Both the position numbers and the translations under genes were made by a program. The notes beneath the pieces are model-generated. The model saw only the letters and a list, made by a program, of their open reading frames with translations. It did not search any database and had not been told where the DNA came from. 5,628 nt of DNA from Gammaproteobacteria bacterium (GTDB taxonomy: Bacteria > Pseudomonadota > Gammaproteobacteria > Eutrophobiales > Eutrophobiaceae): NCBI GenBank assembly GCA_014239225.1, contig JAAZZI010000057.1, forward strand, positions 1 through 5,628, written 5' to 3'. Below, one piece after another: positions 1 to 5,628 of this stretch. How positions within the stretch are numbered: position 1 is the first letter of the stretch; the number at the start of each line of letters is the position of its first letter.

Positions 1-1849
1 AGATGTTAAAGAGAGGTTGGAATACCTAATACAATTAATGGAATCAGAAATTGATTTGTTGCATGTTGAGAAAAAGATTCGCGGTAGAGTTAAATCACAA
101 ATGGAAAAAAGTCAGCGTGAGTATTACTTAAATGAGCAAATGAAAGCAATACAGAATGAATTAGGTGATATGGAAGATGTTCCGAATGAGATTGACGATC
201 TTGCAAACAAGATAGAAAAAGCAGGCATGCACAAGGAAGCCAAAGGAAAAGCAGAATCAGAGTTAAGTAAATTAAGAATGATGTCACCAATGTCTGCTGA
301 GGCGACAGTTGTCCGTAACTATATAGATTGGTTATTAAATGTGCCTTGGAAAAAACGCAGTAAAGTTTCAAAAGATATAGTTGAGGCTGAAGCAATTCTT
401 GAAGCAGATCATTATGGTCTGGAAAAAGTTAAAGAGCGCATTCTAGAGTATCTAGCAGTACAACAACGCGTAAAAAAAATGAAAGGCCCTATCTTATGTT
501 TAGTGGGTCCGCCAGGTGTTGGTAAAACATCACTTGGCCGTTCAATTGCAAGAGCAACTCATCGCGAGTTTGCCCGAATGTCACTTGGGGGAATCCGCGA
601 TGAAGCTGAAATAAGAGGGCACCGACGCACATATATTGGCTCTATGCCGGGGAAAATTATTCAAGGCATGTCAAAAATTGGCAAAAAAAATCCGCTCTTT
701 CTACTGGATGAAATAGATAAAATGGCAATGGATTTTCGCGGTGACCCTGCTTCTGCACTGTTAGAGGTTTTAGATCCAGAACAAAACAGTGTATTTAATG
801 ATCATTATCTTGAAGTTGACTACGATTTATCTGAAGTTATGTTTGTAACTACCGCAAACAGTTTGAATATTCCAGCCCCTTTATTAGATCGAATGGAAGT
901 AATTCGATTATCTGGATACACAGAAGATGAAAAAGTAAATATTGCAAAAAACTATCTTATTGAAAAACAGATGACACAGAATGGGTTAAAAAATGAGGAG
1001 ATTGCAATCAGAGATAGTGTTATTCGGGATATTATTCGGCATTACACACGTGAAGCTGGTGTACGTAATTTAGATCGTGAAATAGCCAATATTTGCAGAA
1101 AAATTGTAAAACGAATTTTGCTTAAACCATCAGAAAAGAAAGTTACTGTCACCTCTAAGAAACTAGAATCATTGTTAGGCGTTAAACATTATCGTTATGG
1201 CATGATGGAAGAGGAAAACAGAATAGGGCAAGTTACAGGATTGGCATGGACAGAGGTAGGCGGTGAACTATTAACAATTGAGACTGCTATTGTAGATGGT
1301 AAAGGCAAGATTACACGTACCGGAAAATTAGGTGATGTTATGCAGGAATCGATAGAGGCTGCAATGACCGTTGTGAGAAGTCGTAGTGAGCTTTTAGGTA
1401 TCGAACACGAATTTTATAAGGAACATGATTTTCATATTCATGTTCCCGAGGGCGCGACACCAAAAGACGGTCCAAGCGCTGGTGTAGCGATGTGTACGGC
1501 TATGGTGTCAGCGCTATGCGGTATTCCTGTTAGGTCTAGCGTTGCTATGACAGGCGAAATTACTCTACGAGGTGAAGTATTACCAATTGGAGGATTAAAG
1601 GAGAAATTACTTGCGGCTTTACGTGGTGGTTTGCAAACCGTACTAATACCAGAGGAAAATAAAAGAGAATTGGTGGAAATACCAAAAAATATAAAGCAAA
1701 ATCTCGATATTCGGTCTGTCAGGTGGATCGATGAAGTTTTTGAAATTGCGTTAGAAAAAATGCCAGAACCGAGCATTAAAAAACAATCTAAATCTGGTGT
1801 TGCAGCCGATAAGAATGAAGAAAAAAATGATTCAATTAGACCTCATTAG
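1..1849 (+). CDS. lon: ATP-dependent serine protease Lon (5'-truncated by window edge)
   Basis: Lon is a cytoplasmic homohexameric AAA+ protease that unfolds and degrades misfolded and regulatory proteins. The reading frame is open to the left edge (first full codon at base 2), so the true start lies outside; the TTG at 17 is internal. By alignment with recalled E. coli Lon (784 aa), the first visible residue corresponds to about 188, so the N-terminal substrate-binding domain is mostly missing. Visible in order: the charged helical linker with MEKSQREYYLNEQMKAIQ; Walker A GPPGVGKT (bases 506-529); Walker B FLLDEIDK (Asp at 707, Glu at 710); the PAPLLDRME segment with the arginine finger; the YTREAGVR sensor-2 region; and the protease domain with PKDGPSAG (catalytic Ser codon at 1475, equivalent to S679) and GGLKEK (catalytic Lys codon at 1604, equivalent to K722). 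All catalytic residues are intact. The C-terminus has a charged tail about 18 residues longer than in E. coli. No clear terminator follows. Confidence 0.98.
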   Translation, partial: DVKERLEYLIQLMESEIDLLHVEKKIRGRVKSQMEKSQREYYLNEQMKAIQNELGDMEDVPNEIDDLANKIEKAGMHKEAKGKAESELSKLRMMSPMSAEATVVRNYIDWLLNVPWKKRSKVSKDIVEAEAILEADHYGLEKVKERILEYLAVQQRVKKMKGPILCLVGPPGVGKTSLGRSIARATHREFARMSLGGIRDEAEIRGHRRTYIGSMPGKIIQGMSKIGKKNPLFLLDEIDKMAMDFRGDPASALLEVLDPEQNSVFNDHYLEVDYDLSEVMFVTTANSLNIPAPLLDRMEVIRLSGYTEDEKVNIAKNYLIEKQMTQNGLKNEEIAIRDSVIRDIIRHYTREAGVRNLDREIANICRKIVKRILLKPSEKKVTVTSKKLESLLGVKHYRYGMMEEENRIGQVTGLAWTEVGGELLTIETAIVDGKGKITRTGKLGDVMQESIEAAMTVVRSRSELLGIEHEFYKEHDFHIHVPEGATPKDGPSAGVAMCTAMVSALCGIPVRSSVAMTGEITLRGEVLPIGGLKEKLLAALRGGLQTVLIPEENKRELVEIPKNIKQNLDIRSVRWIDEVFEIALEKMPEPSIKKQSKSGVAADKNEEKNDSIRPH

Positions 1850-1873
1850 GGACAATACTTTAGGCAAAGTCTA

Positions 1874-1885
1874 GATTATATAATC
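1874..1885. repeat. 12-bp perfect palindrome between lon and hupB
   Basis: GATTATATAATC is a perfect inverted repeat with no spacer. It lies 24 bases after the lon stop and about 43 bases upstream of the hupB -35 element. The position would suit an upstream regulator site, but in AT-rich DNA such a palindrome can arise by chance. It has no T-run after it, so it is not a convincing terminator for lon. A second weak inverted repeat (ACTTT, 4-base loop, AAAGT) lies just upstream at 1857-1870 and also lacks a T-run. Confidence 0.3.
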
Positions 1886-1927
1886 ATAAAGACCTTAAGA
1901 AATCTTCAAAAACGATGAAAGCATTGC

Positions 1928-1956
1928 TTGACGGGCTTTTCAGCAGTTGGTATAAA
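1928..1956 (+). promoter_or_regulatory. Sigma-70-type promoter for hupB (and probably the tRNAs)
   Basis: TTGACG at 1928-1933 matches the -35 consensus at 5 of 6 bases. TATAAA at 1951-1956 matches the -10 consensus at 5 of 6, and the spacer is exactly 17 bases. Transcription would start at about 1962-1965, giving a hupB leader of roughly 117 bases. This is the best promoter-like sequence I found in the intergenic regions. It would also serve the two tRNA genes, which have no room for a separate promoter in the 9-base gap after hupB. It is a prediction from sequence only. Confidence 0.7.
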
Positions 1957-1970
1957 ATCCATACTTAATC

Positions 1971-1990
1971 TGCTTTTCTAGAAAAAAGCA
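1971..1990 (+). other. Hairpin near the 5' end of the hupB leader RNA
   Basis: TGCTTTT (1971-1977) is complementary to AAAAGCA (1984-1990), giving a 7-bp stem with a 6-base loop. The core TTTTCTAGAAAA is itself a perfect 12-bp palindrome. It begins fewer than 10 bases after the predicted transcription start. Stem-loops at the extreme 5' end can slow mRNA decay, and the element could instead bind a protein as DNA. No T-run follows, so it is not an obvious attenuator. The function is unknown. Confidence 0.35.
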
Positions 1991-2080
1991 TATTCTTAGA
2001 CACAGTAATTGTATTTTTGAGCAACGATTAAATAGTAAGAAAATATATTTCATTAACCCAACTGAAGGGGAACTACCATC

Positions 2081-2353
2081 ATGAATAAAGCTGATCTTAT
2101 CGATGCTGTTGCAGAAGATTCGGATTTAACTAAAGCTTCTGCGGCAAGAGCATTGGATTCTGCAATTGAAAATATAACTAATGCTTTAAAAGGGGGAAAC
2201 AGCGTAACGCTCGTTGGGTTCGGAACTTTTACAGTGCGTCAGCGCGAAGCTCGTATGGGGCGTAACCCAAGAACAGGTGAAGCTATACAAATTAAGGCGT
2301 CTAGAGTCCCTGGGTTTAAGGCTGGAAAAGCACTCAAGGATGCCCTAAACTAG
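2081..2353 (+). CDS. hupB: DNA-binding protein HU-beta
   Basis: This is a 90-residue histone-like nucleoid protein, the same length as E. coli HU-beta. HU binds as a dimer without sequence specificity, bends DNA and helps replication, recombination and transcription. The sequence starts MNKADLIDAVA and has the helical dimerisation half (residues 1-45). The VGFGTF turn (45-50) follows, then the beta-arm with GRNPRTG (60-66), whose Pro63 is the residue that intercalates into DNA, and the C-terminal VPGFKAGKALKDALN. The start at 2081 is supported by a strong ribosome binding site, AAGGGGA at 2065-2071. It sits downstream of lon as in E. coli, with its own promoter at 1928-1956. Its stop is only 9 bases from tRNA-Val and no terminator lies between, so the mRNA probably continues into the tRNAs. 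HU-alpha or IHF subunits are the alternatives, but the lon neighbourhood and the sequence favour hupB. Confidence 0.97.
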   Translation: MNKADLIDAVAEDSDLTKASAARALDSAIENITNALKGGNSVTLVGFGTFTVRQREARMGRNPRTGEAIQIKASRVPGFKAGKALKDALN

Positions 2354-2362
2354 CGCGCCCTT

Positions 2363-2438
2363 GGGTGCTTAGCTCAGTTGGGAGAGCGACGCCCTTACAA
2401 GGCGTAGGTCGGGGGTTCGAACCCCTCAGCACCCACCA
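2363..2438 (+). tRNA. tRNA-Val, anticodon UAC
   Basis: A 76-base cloverleaf with encoded CCA. The acceptor stem GGGTGCT (2363-2369) pairs fully with AGCACCC (2428-2434), followed by discriminator A2435 and CCA at 2436-2438. The D stem is GCTC/GAGC. The anticodon stem ACGCC/GGCGT encloses loop CTTACAA with anticodon TAC at 2396-2398. The T arm has GGGGG, loop TTCGAAC, and CCCTC with one G-T wobble. A73 and the A35-C36 anticodon bases agree with known valine identity elements. It reads GUA and, with the usual U34 modification, other valine codons. It starts 9 bases after the hupB stop, so it is probably cut from a hupB transcript. Confidence 0.97.
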
Positions 2439-2450
2439 GAATAACTTCCC

Positions 2451-2527
2451 GGAGTGGTAGTTCAGTTGGTTAGAATACCGGCCTGTCACGCCGGGGGTCG
2501 CGGGTTCGAGTCCCGTCCACTCCGCCA
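2451..2527 (+). tRNA. tRNA-Asp, anticodon GUC
   Basis: A 77-base cloverleaf with encoded CCA. The acceptor stem GGAGTGG (2451-2457) pairs with CCACTCC (2517-2523), then discriminator G2524 and CCA at 2525-2527. The D stem GTTC (2460-2463) pairs with GAAT (2473-2476), giving the G10-U25 wobble known as an aspartate identity element. The anticodon stem CCGGC/GCCGG encloses loop CTGTCAC with anticodon GTC at 2485-2487. The T arm is GCGGG, TTCGAGT, CCCGT. It follows tRNA-Val after 12 bases and precedes a strong stem-loop, so it looks like the last gene of the transcript. Confidence 0.97.
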
Positions 2528-2551
2528 ACTAGATTAAATAAATACAATCTA

Positions 2552-2590
2552 ACGGGCGTATCACATAAAATGATACGCCCGTATTAATTT
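2552..2590 (+). terminator. Rho-independent-type terminator after tRNA-Asp
   Basis: ACGGGCGTATCA (2552-2563) is perfectly complementary to TGATACGCCCGT (2571-2582), giving a 12-bp stem with a GC-rich lower half and a 7-base loop CATAAAA. The tail is ATTAATTTTAAATT, so the T-tract is interrupted rather than continuous. It lies 24 bases after tRNA-Asp and 36 bases before the ppiD start. It most likely ends the hupB-tRNA transcript and separates it from ppiD. Confidence 0.8.
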
Positions 2591-2618
2591 TAAATTATAG
2601 AAAATGTAGAGTTAAATT

Positions 2619-4514
2619 ATGCTAGCGATAATAAGAGATAAAGCAACAGGGTGGGTAGCCGGTGTCATAATTGGCTTACTGGTTCTTTCATTTGCTTTTT
2701 GGGGTGTTAGTTTTTATAGCGGTCAGGCAGGCGAGCTTAATGTGGCTAAAGTAAATGATGTTGACATCTCATTTCAGTCATTTCAACGATCATTTTCACA
2801 ATTAAGAAAACAAATGCAGTCAGTTTTAGGAGATTCACTTTCTTTAGAGGAAGATGCATTTATAAAAAACCAAACAATAGAGAAGCTAATTGAGTCAGAA
2901 TTAATTAATCAGCTTGTTATTGATAGCGGATTAAATATCACGAATGAAAAGCTTGTTGAATCAATAAAAAATATTGAGTTTTTTAGAAATGAAGAAGGTT
3001 TTGATCGTATTAAATACGAACGCAGTATTAATAGTATCGGTATGGCCTCATCTATTTTTGAAGCCCAGTTACGTATGGACTTACTGTCTGAGCAGTTACA
3101 GGCTGGTTTTTTGGAAACTACCTTCATATTAGAGCCAGAATTAGAAAATATACTAAGATTGGAATCACAATCACGGGATATAACTTATACAATCCTTAGT
3201 CTACCTTCATTTATTGAGGATGGTGAAATTAGTGACTCAGATATCGATACTTTTTATCAAGCTAATCCAAACCTATTTACCGAGCCCGAGCAAGTAAAAG
3301 TTGCCTATCTAGAGCTGAATATTAAAGAATTAGCTAAAGATATTGAGACTAATGAGGAAGTTCTTAGAAATTTTTATAATGACAATAAAGGCGACTATGA
3401 CGTTGTTGAACAACGTTCGGTTCGTAAATTATTTGTTAAGACAGGTGAAAAGGCAACTAACGAAAATAAGACCAAAGCAGAAGCAGTTATCACTTCCGCT
3501 CTAGAGCTTGTGAATGAAGGAAAAGATTTTGAAGAAATTGTTAAGCAATCAGCAGGAGAGACTCTTGAATTTAGCGAACATATTTTCATGAGTAAAGGAA
3601 TTATGGGTAAAGAAATAGATGAATTTCTATTTAATTCAGAGGAAGGTGCGGTAAGTAAAGTTATTGAAACGAAGGAAGGTTTTAATATCGTAAAAGTTAT
3701 TGAAATAAAAGGTGGATCTGAAAATAAATATGAAAATTCTGCCCAAAAAGTAAAAGAAGACTATAAGAATAAGCAAGCAGAATTACAATTTTTTGAATTA
3801 TCCGATCAATTAGCAACACTGAGTTATGAAAATTCAGATAATCTTGAAATCGCTGCAGATGCTATTGGTAAAGAAATAATAAACACCGATTATTTCGCTC
3901 GAGACAATGATTTGGAGGGACTATTGTCTGACTCTCTTGTAATTTCAAAAAGTTTTGATCCCGAACTTATCAGATCGAGAAATAATAGTGATGCAATCGA
4001 ATTATCAGATAGTCATATCGTTGTACTGAGAGTATTAGAACACAAGGTACCTGCTACTAAGCCACTAGAAGATGTTCGTGATGAAGTTATTGCGAGTATC
4101 AGACTTAAATTGGCTAGAGAAAAAATTAATGAAACGGGCGACAGAATTGTTGCTGAGCTCAAATCTGGAGTAAATCCAGAATCGGTCATTAGTCATTCAG
4201 GTATTGAATGGACAACTACTGAAAAAGTAAAACGCGATGATATGTTTATAAATAGAGCGATTCTACGTAGCATATTTGAAGCAGGAAAACCAAATTCTGA
4301 TGAACCGATTATTACAAGTCAACGCCTTGGTAGTGGTGATTATGCAATTATTGTTATATTAAATGCATATGATGAAACACTAGAAGTCGATGAAGAACTA
4401 AAAAAAACAACCGATCTAAAATTAAGACGTATACTTAGTACGAATGAGTGGCAAGATTTATTGAGAGATGCCAGAAACAATACAAATATAAGAATATTTA
4501 ATGAAAATATTTAG
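2619..4514 (+). CDS. ppiD: Periplasmic chaperone PpiD (SurA N-domain / parvulin-like, membrane-anchored)
   Basis: 631 residues, close to the 623 of E. coli PpiD. This family is an inner-membrane-anchored chaperone at the SecYEG translocon that helps newly exported proteins in the periplasm. One membrane segment (about residues 12-33, WVAGVIIGLL onward) follows a short N-terminus containing R6, D7 and K8, so the bulk is periplasmic. AKVNDVDIS (43-51) begins the SurA-like N-terminal chaperone domain, and the FDRIKYERSINSIGM segment (128-142) matches the PpiD family. A parvulin-like domain spans about 265-365, but its active-site features are missing (see findings). The C-terminal part has HKVPATKPLEDVRDEV (475-490), as in PpiD. 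An in-frame TAG at 2607-2609 leaves 2619 as the first possible ATG. The ribosome binding site is weak (AGAG at 2608-2611). I found no clear promoter in the 36 bases after the terminator. Order after hupB is as in E. coli. The stop overlaps that of the convergent symporter. Confidence 0.93.
   Translation: MLAIIRDKATGWVAGVIIGLLVLSFAFWGVSFYSGQAGELNVAKVNDVDISFQSFQRSFSQLRKQMQSVLGDSLSLEEDAFIKNQTIEKLIESELINQLVIDSGLNITNEKLVESIKNIEFFRNEEGFDRIKYERSINSIGMASSIFEAQLRMDLLSEQLQAGFLETTFILEPELENILRLESQSRDITYTILSLPSFIEDGEISDSDIDTFYQANPNLFTEPEQVKVAYLELNIKELAKDIETNEEVLRNFYNDNKGDYDVVEQRSVRKLFVKTGEKATNENKTKAEAVITSALELVNEGKDFEEIVKQSAGETLEFSEHIFMSKGIMGKEIDEFLFNSEEGAVSKVIETKEGFNIVKVIEIKGGSENKYENSAQKVKEDYKNKQAELQFFELSDQLATLSYENSDNLEIAADAIGKEIINTDYFARDNDLEGLLSDSLVISKSFDPELIRSRNNSDAIELSDSHIVVLRVLEHKVPATKPLEDVRDEVIASIRLKLAREKINETGDRIVAELKSGVNPESVISHSGIEWTTTEKVKRDDMFINRAILRSIFEAGKPNSDEPIITSQRLGSGDYAIIVILNAYDETLEVDEELKKTTDLKLRRILSTNEWQDLLRDARNNTNIRIFNENI
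4511..4514. other. Overlapping stop codons of convergent genes
   Basis: The four bases TTAG contain the ppiD stop TAG (4512-4514, + strand) and the symporter stop TAA (4513-4511, - strand). There is no intergenic space. The only inverted repeat at the junction is a weak AT-only one (AAAATA 4504-4509, TATTTT 4516-4521), which is not a credible terminator. Confidence 0.95.
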
Positions 4515-5628
4515 CTATTTTTCGAAGCGGTTTCAGCTGGAAGATATGTTTCAACAATAGCTGCGCCAACAGAGTCGCCCCATACGTTTACCGTTGTTCT
4601 AAATCTATCTAAAAGCCAGTCAACAGCTAAAATTAGCCCTATACCTTCTGCAGGTAAATTCACTGCATTTAATACTATTAACATTGTTACTAAACCTGCT
4701 TGAGGAATCCCAGCTGCACCAATTGCTGCTAAAGTCGCAGTTATAAATATAATAACTTGCTGTTCCATACCCATACTAATTCCATATGTTTGTGCTATAA
4801 ACATTACAGCAACAGATTCATATAAAGCTGTTCCATCCATATTGATTGTTGCTCCAATCGGTAAAACAAACTTTACTGAGCGTTTATCAATGCCCGCTTC
4901 GAGAGCACATTTCATCGTTAATGGTAATGTGGCAGATGAACTTGCAGTGCCAAAAGCCGTCAATAGCGCGCGTAATAATTTAAATAAATATTCTCTTCCT
5001 TGTTTACTAAATACTATTAAAATAATAAACAGTAGTAAAAAATGGCACGTTAGGCCAAGGATTACGGTAAAAAAGTAGCTACCAACTGCTGCGAGTTCGT
5101 TTTTTATTACCGATCCTCCGCCAACTTTTCCAAATTGACCGGCAACAAGACAAAAAACACCTAACGGTGCAAAAACCATAATCCATATTACAAGTTTCAT
5201 CATGGCTTCATTGAGAGCATCAAAAAAGTTAATGATTGTTGTTTTATTTTTTCCTAGTGTTGTTAGCGCAGCACCAAACAAAAGACAGAAAACAATAATA
5301 GGGAGTAATTGTGTATTTGATGCAGCAGAGATAATATTTGGTGAAATTAAGGATCTAACTAATTCTGTTAAGTTAATATTATCTCTATTCGATATTGATT
5401 CAGAAATGGTTTCTGTTTGATAATTAATACCATCACCAGGCTGAATTACATTAACCATAATTAGCCCAATGAGCACAGCACAAGCTGTTGTACTCGCATA
5501 ATAAAGTAATGTAATACCACCAACCTTACCTAATTTTCGGACATCTCCAAGAGATGTAACACCGCTGATAACTGCACCCACAATTAGTGGAATAATCATC
5601 ATCTTCAAGGCATCTAGAAATAAATCAC
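4511..5628 (-). CDS. Na+-dependent dicarboxylate/amino-acid symporter, SDF (DAACS) family, 5'-truncated by window edge
   Basis: This is an inner-membrane secondary transporter of the glutamate/aspartate/C4-dicarboxylate family (GltP, GltT, DctA, GltPh, animal EAATs), which imports substrate with Na+ or H+. The frame is open to the right edge; DLFLDALKMMIIPLIVGAV is typical of the first transmembrane region, so the true start is outside and perhaps 40-60 residues are missing. Numbering from the TTG at 5608-5606, it shows the serine-rich hairpin-1 motif ASSSATLP (222-229), NMDGT (256-260), the hairpin-2 tip GIPQAG (300-305) and TM8 DRFRTTVNVWGD (334-345). D334, R337, N341 and D345 correspond to GltPh D394, R397, N401 and D405, which contact substrate or Na+. 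The conserved Arg favours an acidic substrate (glutamate, aspartate or a dicarboxylate) over neutral amino acids. The YYAST (36-40) and GIPQAGLVTM segments resemble animal EAATs more than E. coli GltP or DctA. Exact substrate cannot be read from sequence, so no symbol is given. Confidence 0.93.
   Translation of the reverse strand, partial: DLFLDALKMMIIPLIVGAVISGVTSLGDVRKLGKVGGITLLYYASTTACAVLIGLIMVNVIQPGDGINYQTETISESISNRDNINLTELVRSLISPNIISAASNTQLLPIIVFCLLFGAALTTLGKNKTTIINFFDALNEAMMKLVIWIMVFAPLGVFCLVAGQFGKVGGGSVIKNELAAVGSYFFTVILGLTCHFLLLFIILIVFSKQGREYLFKLLRALLTAFGTASSSATLPLTMKCALEAGIDKRSVKFVLPIGATINMDGTALYESVAVMFIAQTYGISMGMEQQVIIFITATLAAIGAAGIPQAGLVTMLIVLNAVNLPAEGIGLILAVDWLLDRFRTTVNVWGDSVGAAIVETYLPAETASKNS

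Noticed and set aside
90..395. 101-residue open frame on the - strand inside lon
   Set aside because: It is a shadow of the strongly conserved lon linker region; its Leu/Cys/Ser-rich sequence is typical of antisense of Lys/Glu-rich coding DNA.
1438..1776. 112-residue open frame on the - strand
   Set aside because: It lies wholly inside the lon protease domain on the opposite strand, with no ribosome binding site or recognisable domain.
2017..2049. Possible second hupB promoter (TTGAGC at 2017-2022, TATATT at 2044-2049)
   Set aside because: The spacer is 21 bases, too long for a normal sigma-70 promoter, and the start would fall close to the ribosome binding site.
2363..2527. tRNA genes as an integration site for a mobile element
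   Set aside because: Both tRNAs are complete, and no integrase gene, repeated tRNA 3' end or foreign-looking gene lies nearby; the neighbours are conserved core genes.
2334..2528. 64-residue open frame on the - strand containing GLEPATPGVTGRYSNQL and LRGSNPRPTPCKG
   Set aside because: It is the antisense of the two tRNA genes. These peptides are the well-known spurious translations of tRNA complements that recur in databases.
4504..4521. AT-only inverted repeat AAAATA / TATTTT at the ppiD-symporter junction as a terminator
   Set aside because: A 6-bp stem with no G-C pairs is too weak for intrinsic termination and is expected by chance in this AT-rich sequence.
4842..5420. Two small + strand open frames opposite the symporter (4842-5078 and 5202-5420)
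   Set aside because: They are antisense to well-conserved transporter coding sequence and have no recognisable product.

Overview
The window looks like chromosomal core DNA from an AT-rich gammaproteobacterium. The gene order lon, hupB, ppiD is the one known from Escherichia coli and many other gammaproteobacteria. The Lon and HU translations align closely with the E. coli proteins, as recalled. Both tRNA genes encode their 3' CCA. The low GC content (by eye, clearly below E. coli) would fit a marine or host-associated lineage, but nothing here fixes the genus.

Layout. Positions 1-1849 hold the 3' part of lon (+ strand), entering from the left edge with about 187 N-terminal residues missing. 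A 231-base intergenic region follows, with a short perfect palindrome, a good sigma-70-type promoter and a hairpin in the presumed 5' leader of hupB. hupB (HU-beta, 90 aa) is at 2081-2353. Only 9 bases later begin tRNA-Val(UAC) and then tRNA-Asp(GUC), 12 bases apart, closed by a strong 12-bp stem-loop at 2552-2582. ppiD (631 aa, + strand) runs from 2619 to 4514. A convergent Na+-dependent dicarboxylate/amino-acid symporter gene (SDF/DAACS family, - strand) fills the rest and leaves the window at its 5' end. Its stop codon overlaps the ppiD stop.

How the genes relate. Lon (cytoplasmic ATP-dependent protease) and PpiD (inner-membrane-anchored periplasmic chaperone) are both protein quality-control factors. 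HU is the nucleoid protein encoded between them. The hupB promoter, the very short gap to the tRNAs and the terminator after the tRNAs suggest one hupB-tRNA-Val-tRNA-Asp transcript. The symporter is functionally unrelated and probably a lineage-specific neighbour.

I see no undescribed system: no mobile element, CRISPR array, phage gene or defence cassette. The points most worth a second look are the mRNA-tRNA co-transcription, the overlapping convergent stops without a terminator, the animal-EAAT-like character of the symporter, and the strongly degenerate parvulin domain of PpiD.
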